DNA of 64,000 bases from Salinicola endophyticus (lineage in GTDB: Bacteria; Pseudomonadota; Gammaproteobacteria; Pseudomonadales; Halomonadaceae): positions 3,906,001 to 3,970,000 of the forward strand of contig NZ_CP159578.1 in NCBI RefSeq assembly GCF_040536835.1. The letters are read 5' to 3'. The notes under the pieces were generated by a model. That model searched no databases. It was not told the DNA's origin and saw nothing but the letters and a program-made list of their open reading frames with translations. Shown piece after piece: positions 47,208 to 56,929 of the stretch. Position 1 is the first letter of the stretch. Every line of letters begins with the position of its first letter. Both the position numbers and the translations under genes were made by a program.

Positions 47208-48227
47208 TCACTCGCCCTGGGGGCGCAGCCGCTTGAGCCAGCGCTGACGGGCGTACTTGCGCAGGTTACGCACGTTGTCGGTCTCGTCGACGATGTCCTG
47301 GCCCAGGATCGTCTCGAGCACGTCCTCGAGGGTGATCAGCCCCACCCAGCTGCCGTGGTCGTCGTAGACCACCCGGATGTGGTTGTGGTCGTTGAGCATG
47401 GCGGTGAAGACATGCTCGACGCTGTCGCTCTCGTCGACCATCGCGATCGGGTGCATCAGCGCCTTGAGCCGCTGTTCGTCCTCGGCGTGGTAGGTGTCGG
47501 CCTTGTGCACGTAACCCAGCGCCTGCTCGGCGCCATCCATGACCGGGAAGCGGGTGAACTGGGTCTTGCCGTAGTCGCGGTCGAACTCCGCCACGGTCAT
47601 GTCCGGCACCACCGTCATGCATACGGTGCGCGGGGTCATCACCCGCTTCAGCGGAATCTCGTGGAGGTTGAGAATATTGGTGATGGTGCGCGCCTCGTCG
47701 GCGTCCAGCGCCTTGCCTTCGAGACCGATCCTGGCCAGCGCCTTGATCTCCCCGCGCATGTCGATATCGCCCTCGTTCTTGGCGATGCGGTTGGTGATCA
47801 TCTCCGACAGCCAGATGAACGGCAGCAGCAGCCACACCATGAACTTGAGTATGCGCGGCAGCATCGGCGCCAGCGTGCGCCAGTAGGTGGCGCCGATGGT
47901 CTTGGGGATGATCTCGGAAAACACCAGGATGCCCAGGGTCATCAGCGCCGAGGCGATGGCCACGTGGGCGTCACCGAACACCACCGCCACCTGGGCGCCG
48001 ACCCCGGTCGCCCCGACCGTATGGGCAATGGTATTGAGCGTCAGGATCGCCGCCAGCGGGCGGTCGATATTGGACTTGAGCGCATTGAGCGAGTCGTGCA
48101 GCTTGGGCCGCGTGTCCTGGAGCTGCGCGATATAGCTGGGCGTCAGCGACAGCAGCGCGGCTTCGAGAATCGAGCACAGAAACGAGAAGCCGATGGAGAG
48201 AACGACGAAAGCCGTCAGCAGGAGCAT
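47208..48227 (-). CDS. CNNM/CorB-like transmembrane protein with CBS pair
   Basis: A 339-residue membrane protein. Residues 1-150 form a DUF21/CNNM transmembrane domain with the conserved SEIIPKTIGA motif. Residues about 185-310 hold two CBS motifs (RVMTPRTVCMTVVP and MVDESDSVEHVFTAM) that bind nucleotides. There is no C-terminal CorC/HlyC transporter-associated domain. Relatives are linked to magnesium or cobalt export and are often mislabelled haemolysins. It stands as a single gene with its own probable terminator. Confidence 0.88.
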   Translation of the reverse strand: MLLLTAFVVLSIGFSFLCSILEAALLSLTPSYIAQLQDTRPKLHDSLNALKSNIDRPLAAILTLNTIAHTVGATGVGAQVAVVFGDAHVAIASALMTLGILVFSEIIPKTIGATYWRTLAPMLPRILKFMVWLLLPFIWLSEMITNRIAKNEGDIDMRGEIKALARIGLEGKALDADEARTITNILNLHEIPLKRVMTPRTVCMTVVPDMTVAEFDRDYGKTQFTRFPVMDGAEQALGYVHKADTYHAEDEQRLKALMHPIAMVDESDSVEHVFTAMLNDHNHIRVVYDDHGSWVGLITLEDVLETILGQDIVDETDNVRNLRKYARQRWLKRLRPQGE

Positions 48228-48338
48228 GGGGGTTCGCTATGTGACCAGTGAGCACTCTTTATCGGGACTCGGCCGGGCCGTGTCAAGGCGACCGGAAGTC
48301 GCCGCCGCCGAGCGCACGGCGGCGGCGCACGGTCACGC

Positions 48339-48827
48339 TCAGTGGCCGAATTTCTCGTTTTCGCCCATATCGGGCTTGTGGTCCTTCTTCACGTTGGCCT
48401 TGGCGATCTCGTAGAGCTGGAAAGCCTTGCTCTCGCGCGCCTGCCAGTGCTCGCCGAAGTCGATATCGATCTCCAGCATGGCGATATCGTCGTCTTCGCG
48501 ACCGCCCTCGAACCAGGCCGCCACGAACGGGTTCCAGTACTTGTCAATCAGCTCGGCATCGTCGCGCAGGCGCGCCTTGCCCGACATCGACACATAGACC
48601 CCGTGCTTCTGATCGGAGAAGGTGATGCAGACGTCGCGGTCGCTCTGCGCTTCGAACGCCTTCTCGGCGCTGCGCCGGGTGTAGAACCAGAGCGTGCCGT
48701 CGTAGGCATCCTGGACCAGATGCATGGGTCGGGCGCGGGGTGCGCCGTCGTCGAGGGTCACCAGCATGCCGACCTTGATATCGTCGATCAGCTGCCAGAT
48801 CTTCTGCTTGTGTTCGGGGCTGGACAT
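48339..48827 (-). CDS. Pyridoxamine-phosphate-oxidase-fold general stress protein
   Basis: A 162-residue protein of the general stress protein 26 family, with a split-barrel flavin-binding fold. It opens with IWQLIDDIKVGMLVTL and has WFYTRRSAEKAFEAQ and a VYVSMSGKARL strand. These proteins bind FMN or FAD and are induced by stress, and their reaction is unknown. AGGAGGCAAGG before the ATG is a strong ribosome-binding site. It lies 111 bp downstream of the start of the CNNM gene and is probably a separate unit. Confidence 0.87.
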   Translation of the reverse strand: MSSPEHKQKIWQLIDDIKVGMLVTLDDGAPRARPMHLVQDAYDGTLWFYTRRSAEKAFEAQSDRDVCITFSDQKHGVYVSMSGKARLRDDAELIDKYWNPFVAAWFEGGREDDDIAMLEIDIDFGEHWQARESKAFQLYEIAKANVKKDHKPDMGENEKFGH

Positions 48828-49068
48828 CCTTGCCTCCTGTCACCGTGGGGGTCCGCAAGCGAACCGGACAACACGCCATCCGGGCGTGGCCGCCGAAGGT
48901 TCGGCGGCTCCTTGAGCCTAGTTGCGCGGCGCCGGCTAAGCAAAGTCCACCGTACCCTCGGGCTGAGCCCCTCCGCGGCGGGGGCTATACTCAAGCCATC
49001 GTGTTTGCCGCACCGCCGCCTGGCGCCCGCAATCAGGCCACGCATCGACCTCGGAGCCCGCCCACGCC

Positions 49069-50379
49069 ATGACCGACCCGCAGCCCCCCAGCGCCGCGCT
49101 GTCTCTTACTCCCCGCCCCTTCTCGCTCGACCACGCCGAGCTGGGCCAGGCCCTGGCGGCGAGTGCCAACCTGCTGATCATCCAGGATCTCGATGGCGTC
49201 TGCATGGGGCTGGTCGACGACCCGCTGACCCGGCAGCTGCCGCGCCGCTACCTTGAGGCCGCCGGCGAGCTGGCGGGGCACTTCTTCGTGCTCACCAACG
49301 GCGAACACGTCGGCGCCCGCGGCGTCAACGCGCTGGTGGAGGCGAACTTCGACGACCCCGCCGAGGCGCGCCGTCGCGGTTGCTACCTGCCCGGGCTGGC
49401 CGCCGGCGGGGTCCAGTGGCAGGACCGTTTCGGGCGCGTGTCGCACCCCGGCGTCAGCGCCGCAGAGCTCGACTTTCTGGCCAGCTTTCCGGTCGCGGCC
49501 GAAACCTTTCTCGATCACTGCCTGGCTCGTCCGCCCTTCGCCCTGGACGCCGCGACGCGTGCCCCTCTGATCGCCGCGGCCGTGCTCGACAACCTCGCCT
49601 CGCCGACGCTCAACCTCAATGTCTTCCGCCGCCACTGGCAGGCAACGCCCGAGCCCTACTGGCGGCTGCAGGAGGCGGTGGTGGACTTCATGCAGGCGCG
49701 TCTGGCAGCGGCCGCGGCGGCAGGGCTCGAGGACGCCTTCTTCATCCACTACGCGCCCAACGCCGGGCGCGACGACTCAGGCCAGGAGCGCCCGCGCCTG
49801 GGTACCGCGGAAGGCACCACGGACTTCCAGCTAATGCTGCGGGGGGCGGTCAAGGAGAGCGGCGTGCTGGCGATCCTCAATCGCTACTACCAGGCACGTA
49901 CCGGAGTGGCGCCGCTGGGGGAGACGTTCGACGCACGCCAGGCCCCGCGCGAGCCGAAGGCGCTGCTGGCGCTGGCGCGTGAGCACTTCGATCCGGCGCT
50001 GATGCCGATGATCGTCGGGGTCGGTGACACGCTCACTTCGGTCAGCACCAGCGAGGACGACACCCCACAGCGGGGCGGCAGCGATCGGGGTTTCCTGACC
50101 CTGGTGCAGCAGCTGGGGCACGCCTTCGCGCGCCCCAACCGGGTGCTGTTCGTCGACAGCAGCGGTGGCGAGGTGGCACGTGCCCGGGTCGACGCCGAGC
50201 GGCTGGCGCGTCACGCCAGGGACCCCGGCGTCTCGCCGTGGCCGGCGCTGGCCGGCATCAGCGATCCCGACGACCCGCTACGCCTCGATGTGATCTTTGC
50301 CGGTGGCCATATCGAGTACGTCGATTTCTTCTGCGAGCTGGCCCGGCAGCGCCGGGCCAGGCCCCCCCAGCCCGACTGA
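49069..50379 (+). CDS. Glucosylglycerol-3-phosphate phosphatase (StpA/GgpP-like)
   Basis: A 436-residue phosphatase. The segment LLIIQDLDGVCMGLVDDPLTR near residues 35-55 is the hallmark of the StpA/GgpP family, with the HAD-like DLDG nucleophile. Further family segments are FFVLTNGEHVGARG and GVGDTLTSVS. It removes phosphate from glucosylglycerol phosphate to give glucosylglycerol, a compatible solute known from salt-tolerant cyanobacteria and some halotolerant bacteria. The synthase gene (ggpS) is not in the window. Phosphoglucomutase, which supplies the glucose-1-phosphate precursor, is encoded 4.7 kb to the right. The function is assigned from sequence pattern only. Confidence 0.82.
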   Translation: MTDPQPPSAALSLTPRPFSLDHAELGQALAASANLLIIQDLDGVCMGLVDDPLTRQLPRRYLEAAGELAGHFFVLTNGEHVGARGVNALVEANFDDPAEARRRGCYLPGLAAGGVQWQDRFGRVSHPGVSAAELDFLASFPVAAETFLDHCLARPPFALDAATRAPLIAAAVLDNLASPTLNLNVFRRHWQATPEPYWRLQEAVVDFMQARLAAAAAAGLEDAFFIHYAPNAGRDDSGQERPRLGTAEGTTDFQLMLRGAVKESGVLAILNRYYQARTGVAPLGETFDARQAPREPKALLALAREHFDPALMPMIVGVGDTLTSVSTSEDDTPQRGGSDRGFLTLVQQLGHAFARPNRVLFVDSSGGEVARARVDAERLARHARDPGVSPWPALAGISDPDDPLRLDVIFAGGHIEYVDFFCELARQRRARPPQPD

Positions 50380-50424
50380 TCGGCCGCACCATCGATCCCG
50401 CGATCCAGGTCTAGTGATTCAGGT

Positions 50425-52515
50425 CTAGCGACCCAGGGCCGGGCGCCTGTTACCACCGGTGTCATCCAGAGTGAACGCCCCCACCGTCTCGGCCAGGCGC
50501 TGCGACTCCTGCTGCAACGCGGCGGCGGCGGTGGCGGTCTGCTGCACCATGGTGGCGTTCTGCTGGGTCACGCTGTCGAGCTCGGCCACCGCCAGATTGA
50601 CCTGACCGATGCCTTGGCTCTGTTCGCCGGTGGCCGCAGTGATCTCGCCCAGCACGCCGTTGACCCGCGCGATACTGGCGACGATCTCGTCCATCGCCGC
50701 GCCGGCGTCGCGCACCCGCTGGGCGCCGGTCTGGGTGCGATCGGCGGAGGCGTCGATCAGCGTCTTGATCTGACGCGCCGCGTCTGCGCTGCGACTGGCG
50801 AGGTTGCGCACTTCCTGCGCCACCACCGCGAAGCCACGGCCGTTCTCGCCGGCACGCGCCGCCTCGACCGAGGCGTTGAGCGCCAGCAGGTTGGTCTGGA
50901 AGGCGATGCTGTCCATGGTGGTCACGATCTCGGCGATCTGACGCGACGAGGCCTCGATCTCGTCCATGGTCTGGACCACGCTGGAGACCACCTCGCCGCC
51001 GCGCTGGGCCGCCTCGGTAGCCGACACGGCCAGCTTGTCGACCTCGCGTGCCGAGTGCGCGGTATGCTCCACGGTGCCGGTGATCTGCTCGATCGAAGCC
51101 GAGGTCTGCTGCAGGCTCGCCGCCATCGAGTCGGTGCGCCGCGAGAGATCCTCGCTGCCGCTGGCGATCTCCAGCGAGGCGTGCTTGACCGAGTCGCTGC
51201 TGTCGCGCACCTCGATCATCACCTGCTGCATCTTCTCGGCGAAGGCGTTGAACTGGATCGCCAGCTCGGCGCTCTCGTTGCGCCCGCGCACCGGCAGCCG
51301 CTGGGTCAGGTCGCCGTCGCCGGAGGCGATCTCGCGCATGCGCAGCGCCAGTCGCTTGAGCGGCCGCGACAGGCTGCCGCCGAGCAGCCAGCTCACGAGC
51401 AGCCCCAGCGCGGCCAGCCCGGCGCCGACCGCAAGCATCGCCAGGGTGTCGCGATGGCGCTGGGCGGCGAGCTGCTGCTGCAGATCGTTGATACCGGCCA
51501 TGGCCACACTCTCGGGCAGGCGGATCATCAGTATCCAGGGCTTGCCGTCGGCCGGGCCGACATGGAATGGCCACGCCATCTCGATCTGGCCGGCGTTCTC
51601 ACGCAGCGTCGGCTGCCCCTGGCGCGCCTGGTCGAGCAGCGCATTGACACTGGCATCGAACACCTCTCCGGCTGGCTTGCCCACGGCCTCGGGGGCTTTG
51701 GTATAGGCGGTGATCCCACCGCGCGGGGCGATCAGCGTCCAGTCGCCGGCGCCGTCGTAGAGAGCCTGGCTGTTCTGCTTCAGCAGGCCCTGGATGAAGT
51801 CGACCGAGAAGTCGACGCCGGCGCTGCCGCGGAACTCGCCGTCGACCAGGATCGGCACGTTGAACGAGGTCACCATCAGCGTCTGGCCGTTGTAGTCGAA
51901 GGGGTGCGGGTCGACCACACAGGGTTTCAGGGTCTCTTTCGGACACAGGTAGTACTCGCCCTCACGGATGCCGCCCGGGATCGGCTTTTCACTCTCCATC
52001 GAGCTGCCGAGTCCGAGCACCGCGATCTTGCCGTCGGCGGTGCGATACCACCACGGCATGAAGCGCCCATCCTTGCCATAGCCGGCATCCTCGCGGCCCT
52101 GATAGTAGGCATCGTTACCGAAGGCGTTGGGCTCCCAGCCGATGAAGGCGTCGAGCAGGTCGGGATTGTCGACCACCGTCTGGCGCACCAGGTTGGAGAG
52201 CTCGTCACGGCTCAGCGACAGCCGCCGCCGGCCCTGTTCGTCGACTGCGCCCATCAGTGCATTGGTGTTGGCGAGCGAGCGCGCCAGGGTCAGGGCGTGA
52301 TCGAGCTTGGCTTGGATGTGCTCGGCCTCGCGCCCGGCCACTGCGCTCAGGCGCTGACGAACACTCGCGGTCACCAGCTCATCGGTGCTCGCATCTACCA
52401 GCGCCTGCGAGCGCGTATTGGCGTAGACGGTGTACCCCACCAGCGCCGCGACCACGAAGACGATGCACGCCCCCACCAGCAGCGTGACCAGCGTACGTAT
52501 GGATTTGAAGTGCAT
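50425..52515 (-). CDS. Methyl-accepting chemotaxis protein, dCache sensor (copy A)
   Basis: A 696-residue chemoreceptor: a membrane helix near residues 8-30, a periplasmic double-Cache domain to about 345, a second helix ([21 protein letters not shown] split over about 355-380), HAMP, and a signalling domain with [18 protein letters not shown] at the hairpin tip. It senses an extracellular ligand and controls CheA. No CheR/CheB pentapeptide ends the protein. ATG 52515 matches the start of its twin (MHFKSIRTL). A sigma-28-type promoter lies 154-180 bp upstream. The gene is a tandem copy of the next gene, nearly identical in the signalling domain and more different in part of the sensor. Confidence 0.92.
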   Translation of the reverse strand: MHFKSIRTLVTLLVGACIVFVVAALVGYTVYANTRSQALVDASTDELVTASVRQRLSAVAGREAEHIQAKLDHALTLARSLANTNALMGAVDEQGRRRLSLSRDELSNLVRQTVVDNPDLLDAFIGWEPNAFGNDAYYQGREDAGYGKDGRFMPWWYRTADGKIAVLGLGSSMESEKPIPGGIREGEYYLCPKETLKPCVVDPHPFDYNGQTLMVTSFNVPILVDGEFRGSAGVDFSVDFIQGLLKQNSQALYDGAGDWTLIAPRGGITAYTKAPEAVGKPAGEVFDASVNALLDQARQGQPTLRENAGQIEMAWPFHVGPADGKPWILMIRLPESVAMAGINDLQQQLAAQRHRDTLAMLAVGAGLAALGLLVSWLLGGSLSRPLKRLALRMREIASGDGDLTQRLPVRGRNESAELAIQFNAFAEKMQQVMIEVRDSSDSVKHASLEIASGSEDLSRRTDSMAASLQQTSASIEQITGTVEHTAHSAREVDKLAVSATEAAQRGGEVVSSVVQTMDEIEASSRQIAEIVTTMDSIAFQTNLLALNASVEAARAGENGRGFAVVAQEVRNLASRSADAARQIKTLIDASADRTQTGAQRVRDAGAAMDEIVASIARVNGVLGEITAATGEQSQGIGQVNLAVAELDSVTQQNATMVQQTATAAAALQQESQRLAETVGAFTLDDTGGNRRPALGR

Positions 52516-52668
52516 GAGAGAGTCCCCTGGAGAAGGCAGTAGCCCCCGTGGTGCTACGGTCGATCGGCTCACACCGATCGAGTCAGCTTGTTTTTTTGAT
52601 ATTGGCTGGCACCGGCCGCGCTGCCCCGAATCACCTTACAGGGCATCAACACGGCAGCGTCTATGGGG

Positions 52669-52695
52669 ATATCGCCGCGCCCGAAGAAAACTTTA
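52669..52695 (-). promoter_or_regulatory. Sigma-28 (FliA) type promoter of chemoreceptor A
   Basis: On the minus strand: TAAAGTTT, 11 bp, GGCGATAT. The first box is perfect and the second differs at two of eight positions from the FliA consensus (TAAAGTTT-N11-GCCGATAA). Confidence 0.8.
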
Positions 52696-52730
52696 GGCGC
52701 CGCTTGATTAAAGGAGGGGCGACAATGACA

Positions 52731-52758
52731 AACGGCCGGGGCGCACGCCCCGGCCGTT
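52731..52758 (-). terminator. Hairpin between the two chemoreceptor genes
   Basis: AACGGCCGGGGC and GCCCCGGCCGTT form a perfect 12-bp stem with a four-base loop, downstream of chemoreceptor B. The following minus-strand sequence is only moderately T-rich (TTGTCATTGTC). Confidence 0.65.
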
Positions 52759-52761
52759 ACG

Positions 52762-52806
52762 GTTTCAGTTCAGTTCGTGTCAGTTCAAGTCGTTTCAGTT
52801 CAGTTC
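52762..52806. repeat. Direct repeats of GTTTCAGTTCAGTTC
   Basis: The 15-mer occurs at 52762-52776 and 52792-52806 with further CAGTTC units between. It lies between the hairpin and the chemoreceptor B stop codon. No function is evident. Confidence 0.65.
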
Positions 52807-52825
52807 TTTGCGTTTCACGGTCACT

Positions 52826-54922
52826 TCAACTGCCGGCTCGGCCCAGCGCCGGGCGCGCGGCGGTCGTGGCATCCAGTGTGAAGGCACCCACCGTCTCGGC
52901 CAGGCGCTGCGACTCCTGCTGCAGCGCCGCCGCCGCGGTAGCGGTCTGCTGCACCATGGCGGCGTTCTGCTGGGTCACGCTGTCGAGTTCGGCCACCGCC
53001 AGATTGACCTGACCGATGCCCTGGCTCTGCTCGCCGGTGGCCGCGGTGATTTCGCCCAGCACGCCGTTGACCCGGGCGATACTGGCGACGATCTCGTCCA
53101 TCGCCGCGCCGGCGTCGCGCACCCGCTGGGCGCCGGTCTGGGTGCGCTCGGCGGAAGCGTCGATCAGCGTCTTGATCTGACGCGCCGCATCCGCGCTGCG
53201 ACTGGCAAGGTTGCGTACTTCCTGCGCCACCACCGCGAATCCGCGGCCATTCTCGCCAGCACGCGCCGCTTCCACCGAGGCGTTGAGCGCCAGCAGGTTG
53301 GTCTGGAAGGCGATGCTGTCCATGGTGGTCACGATCTCGGCGATCTGACGCGACGAGGTTTCGATCTCGTCCATGGTCTGGACCACGCTGGAGACCACCT
53401 CGCCGCCGCGCTGGGCCGCCTCGGTGGCCGAGACGGCCAGCTTGTCGACCTCGCGTGCCGAGTGCGCGGTATGCTCCACGGTGCCGGTGATCTGCTCGAT
53501 CGAGGCCGAGGTCTGCTGCAGGCTCGCCGCCATCGAGTCGGTACGCCGCGAGAGGTCCTCGCTGCCGCTGGCGATCTCCAGCGAGGCGTGCTTGACCGAG
53601 TCGCTGCTATCGCGCACCTCGATCAGCACCTGCTGCATCTTCTCGGCGAAAGCATTGAACTGGATTGCCAGTTCGGCGCTCTCGTTGCGCCCGCGCACCG
53701 GCAGCCGCTGGGTCAGGTCGCCGTCGCCGGAGGCGATCTCGCGCATGCGCTGCGCCAGCCGCTTGAGCGGCCGAGACAGGCTGCCGCCGAGCAGCCAGCT
53801 CACGAGCAGCCCCAGCGCGGCCAGCCCGGCGCCCACTGCGAGCATCGCCAGGGTGTCGTGATGGCGCTGGGCGGCGAGCTGTTGCTGCAGGTCGGTGAGC
53901 CCGGCCATGGCCACGCTCTCGGGCAGGCGGATCATCAGTATCCAGGGCTTGCCGTCAGCGGGGCCGACATGAAACGGCCACGCCATCTCGATCTGGCCGC
54001 CCTCTTCACGCAGCGCCGGCTGGCCCTGACGCGCCTGATCGAGCAGCGCATTGATGCTGGCATCGAACACCTCGCTGGCATTCTTGCCCACCGCCTGGGG
54101 GTCATCGGTATAGGCCGTGATCCCGCCGCGCGGGGCGACCAGCGTCCAGTCGCCGGCGCCGTCATAGAGCGCGCTGCTGGCGTCTTTCAGCAGGCCCTGG
54201 ATGAAGTCGACCGAGAGATCGACCCCGGCGCTGCCGCGGAACTCGCCGTCGACCAGAATCGGGACGTTGAACGAGGTCACCATCAGCGTCTTGCCGTTGT
54301 AGTCGTAAGGCGCCGGATCGATGATGCAGACCTTGCGGGTCTCCTTGGGGCAGAGATAGTACTCGCCCTCACGGATCCCGCTCGGCATCACCTGGGCGCT
54401 GTCCAGGGTATCGCCCAGCGGCAGCACCGCAATCTTGCCGTCGGCGGTGCGATACCACCACGGCATGAAACGTCCATCCTTGCCGTAGCCGGCGTCCTCG
54501 CGGCCCTGATAGTAAGCATCGTTGCCGAAGGCGTTGGGCTCCCAGCCGATGAAGGCGTCGAGCAGGTCGGGGTTGTCGACCACGGTCTGACGCACCAGGT
54601 TGGAGAGACCGTCACGGCTCAGCGACAGTCGCCGCCGACCCTGCTCGTCGACCGCACCCATCAGTGCATTGGTGTTGGCGAGCGAGCGCGCCAGGGTCAG
54701 GGCGTGCTCGAGCGGTGCTTCGATACGCTCGGCCTCGCGCCCGGCCACGGTTTTCAGGCGCTCGTGGATCCCCGTGGTCAGCAGCGCGTCGGTGCGCGCG
54801 TCCACCAGCGCCTGGGAGCGCGCGTTGGCATAGACGGTGTAAGCCACCATGGCCGCGACCACGAAGACGATACACGCCCCCACCAGTAGCGTGACCAGCG
54901 TACGTATGGACTTGAAATGCAT
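52826..54922 (-). CDS. Methyl-accepting chemotaxis protein, dCache sensor (copy B)
   Basis: A 698-residue chemoreceptor with the same layout as its neighbour: N-terminal helix, double-Cache sensor, second helix, HAMP and signalling domain. Large stretches such as [28 protein letters not shown] and the whole signalling region match copy A almost exactly. The segment after [18 protein letters not shown] and several positions around [11 protein letters not shown] and [13 protein letters not shown] differ. A tandem duplication with sequence drift in the sensor is the simplest reading. A sigma-28-type promoter lies 63-89 bp upstream, closer than in copy A. Confidence 0.92.
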   Translation of the reverse strand: MHFKSIRTLVTLLVGACIVFVVAAMVAYTVYANARSQALVDARTDALLTTGIHERLKTVAGREAERIEAPLEHALTLARSLANTNALMGAVDEQGRRRLSLSRDGLSNLVRQTVVDNPDLLDAFIGWEPNAFGNDAYYQGREDAGYGKDGRFMPWWYRTADGKIAVLPLGDTLDSAQVMPSGIREGEYYLCPKETRKVCIIDPAPYDYNGKTLMVTSFNVPILVDGEFRGSAGVDLSVDFIQGLLKDASSALYDGAGDWTLVAPRGGITAYTDDPQAVGKNASEVFDASINALLDQARQGQPALREEGGQIEMAWPFHVGPADGKPWILMIRLPESVAMAGLTDLQQQLAAQRHHDTLAMLAVGAGLAALGLLVSWLLGGSLSRPLKRLAQRMREIASGDGDLTQRLPVRGRNESAELAIQFNAFAEKMQQVLIEVRDSSDSVKHASLEIASGSEDLSRRTDSMAASLQQTSASIEQITGTVEHTAHSAREVDKLAVSATEAAQRGGEVVSSVVQTMDEIETSSRQIAEIVTTMDSIAFQTNLLALNASVEAARAGENGRGFAVVAQEVRNLASRSADAARQIKTLIDASAERTQTGAQRVRDAGAAMDEIVASIARVNGVLGEITAATGEQSQGIGQVNLAVAELDSVTQQNAAMVQQTATAAAALQQESQRLAETVGAFTLDATTAARPALGRAGS

Positions 54923-54984
54923 GAGGGGTTCCCCGACAGCGAGAGGCGCCGCTCGACGAGCGGCAACGAATCGATTCAGGGGGG

Positions 54985-55011
54985 ATATCGCCCGGACCCA
55001 AAGTAACTTTA
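54985..55011 (-). promoter_or_regulatory. Sigma-28 (FliA) type promoter of chemoreceptor B
   Basis: On the minus strand: TAAAGTTA, 11 bp, GGCGATAT. It has the same spacing and the same second box as the promoter of copy A, which supports both calls. Confidence 0.8.
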
Positions 55012-55109
55012 GGCCCGGGGAACAGCCACTGTCGCCGAGAGATCGCGCGGCGGCGCAAGTCGCCTGAGGGAAGGCATACCGGGCGGTGGCGATGCCACCG
55101 CCTGCCGGC

Positions 55110-56774
55110 TCAGCCTGCGAGCACGGCGTCGACCAGCGCCTTGGCCTCTTGCTGGATACGCGTGAGATGCGCCTCGCCCTCGAAGCTCTCGGCGTAGATC
55201 TTGTAAACGTCCTCGGTACCCGAGGGGCGCGCGGCGAACCAGCCCGCCTCGGTCACCACCTTGAGCCCGCCGATGGCAGCGCCGTTGCCCGGCGCCTCGG
55301 TCAGCTTGCGCATGATCGGATGGCCAGCCAGCGTCTCGGCGGTGACCTGCTCCGGCGACAACTTGCCCAGCCGGGCCTTCTGCTCACGGGTGGCCGGGGC
55401 ATCGACACGCTGGTAGACGGGCGCGCCGTAGCGCTCGGTCAGCGCCCGGTAGCGCTCGCCCGGATCCTGCCCGGTGACCGCAGTGATCTCGGCGGCGAGC
55501 AGACCGAGGATGATGCCATCCTTGTCGGTCGACCACGGCTGGCCCTCCAGGGTCAGGAACGACGCCCCCGCGGACTCCTCGCCGCCGAAGCCGAGACTGC
55601 CCTCGATCAGGCCATCGACGAACCACTTGAAGCCCACCGGTACCTCGGTGACCTCGCGCCCCAGGCCCTCGGCGACGCGATCGATCATCGACGACGACAC
55701 CAGGGTCTTGCCGATGGCGGCCTGGTCGCCCCAGTGAGGGCGATGGGTGAACAGGTACTCGATGGCCACAGCGAGATAGTGGTTGGGGTTCAAAAGCCCG
55801 GTGGAGCGGGCGACGATGCCGTGGCGGTCGTGGTCGGTATCGCAGGCGAAGGAGACGTCGAAGCGATCCTTGTTCTCGATCAACCCGGCCATGGCGTGGG
55901 GTGAGGAGCAGTCCATGCGGATCTTGCCGTCCCAGTCCACGCGCATGAAGCGGAAGGTCGGGTCGACCGTGGTCGACAGCACCTCCAGCGGCAGGTCGTA
56001 CTTCTCGGCGATACGCGGCCAGTAGTGCACCCCGGCACCGCCCAGCGGATCGACCGCGAAGGTGAGCCCGGAATCGCGGATCGCAGCCATGTCGATGACC
56101 TTGTCGAGGCCGCCGACATAGCTCTCGATATAGTCGAAACGCTGGGTGGTGGGTGCCGCCAGCGCCTCGGCGTAGCTCACCCGCTGGACCTGGCGCAGGC
56201 CGTCGGCGAGGTGCTCGTTGGCGCGTTCCTGGATCCACTTGGTGACACCGGTATCGGCCGGGCCACCGTTGGTGGGGTTGTACTTGAAGCCGCCATCCAC
56301 CGGCGGATTGTGCGACGGGGTGATGACGATGCCGTCGGCCAGGCCGTGGTGGCGGCCCTGGTTGTAGAAGAGGATGGCGTTGGAGATCGCCGGCGTCGGG
56401 GTGTAGCCGGGCTCGAAGCCGGTCGCCTCGCAGCCGGCGTCGATCCGCACCGCGACCCGATTGGCGGCGAGCACCTCGAGGGCGGAGACGAACGCCGGCT
56501 CGGAGAGCGCGTGGGTATCCATGCCGATGAACAGCGGCCCATCGATGCCCTGGGCCTCGCGGTACTCGCAGATCGCCTGGGTGGTGGCCAGGATGTGCCA
56601 CTCGTTGAAGCTCCGCTTGAGCGACGAGCCGCGGTGGCCGGAGGTACCGAAGGCGACCTGCTGGGCCGGATCATGGGCGTCGGGGCGCTCACTGTAGTAG
56701 CGCGAGACCAGCCGCGGCAGATTGGCGAGGCTGTGCGGGTCCGGCAAGCGTCCTGCCTGGGGGTCGATACTCAT
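55110..56774 (-). CDS. pgm: Phosphoglucomutase (alpha-D-glucose)
   Basis: A 554-residue phosphohexomutase of the E. coli Pgm type. The active-site serine lies in [12 protein letters not shown] near residues 41-52, the metal-binding loop is [10 protein letters not shown], the sugar-binding loop GGEESAGAS, and the phosphate-binding [15 protein letters not shown] is near the C-terminus. It interconverts glucose-1-phosphate and glucose-6-phosphate, linking central metabolism to nucleotide sugars. ATG 56774 gives the normal N-terminus; the upstream extension is not supported. The gene may serve glucosylglycerol synthesis with the phosphatase gene nearby, but this is an inference. Confidence 0.95.
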   Translation of the reverse strand: MSIDPQAGRLPDPHSLANLPRLVSRYYSERPDAHDPAQQVAFGTSGHRGSSLKRSFNEWHILATTQAICEYREAQGIDGPLFIGMDTHALSEPAFVSALEVLAANRVAVRIDAGCEATGFEPGYTPTPAISNAILFYNQGRHHGLADGIVITPSHNPPVDGGFKYNPTNGGPADTGVTKWIQERANEHLADGLRQVQRVSYAEALAAPTTQRFDYIESYVGGLDKVIDMAAIRDSGLTFAVDPLGGAGVHYWPRIAEKYDLPLEVLSTTVDPTFRFMRVDWDGKIRMDCSSPHAMAGLIENKDRFDVSFACDTDHDRHGIVARSTGLLNPNHYLAVAIEYLFTHRPHWGDQAAIGKTLVSSSMIDRVAEGLGREVTEVPVGFKWFVDGLIEGSLGFGGEESAGASFLTLEGQPWSTDKDGIILGLLAAEITAVTGQDPGERYRALTERYGAPVYQRVDAPATREQKARLGKLSPEQVTAETLAGHPIMRKLTEAPGNGAAIGGLKVVTEAGWFAARPSGTEDVYKIYAESFEGEAHLTRIQQEAKALVDAVLAG

Positions 56775-56929
56775 CGTCGGTTCCTTTCGATGGCCTGGGA
56801 TAGGGTCTGACACGCACGTGCCGGCCAGATTCCCTATAGCAGACCACTGTCGCCAGCCGACAAGCAAGACTCCCCGCGCCGCTACCCGTCAATGCCTGGC
56901 GCGAAGCGGCGCGGGACATCGCGACACGT

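Noticed and set aside
50614..54889. Two long plus-strand frames (642 and 693 codons) opposite the chemoreceptors
   Set aside because: They resemble each other only because the chemoreceptor genes are duplicates. Neither has a domain or ribosome-binding site.
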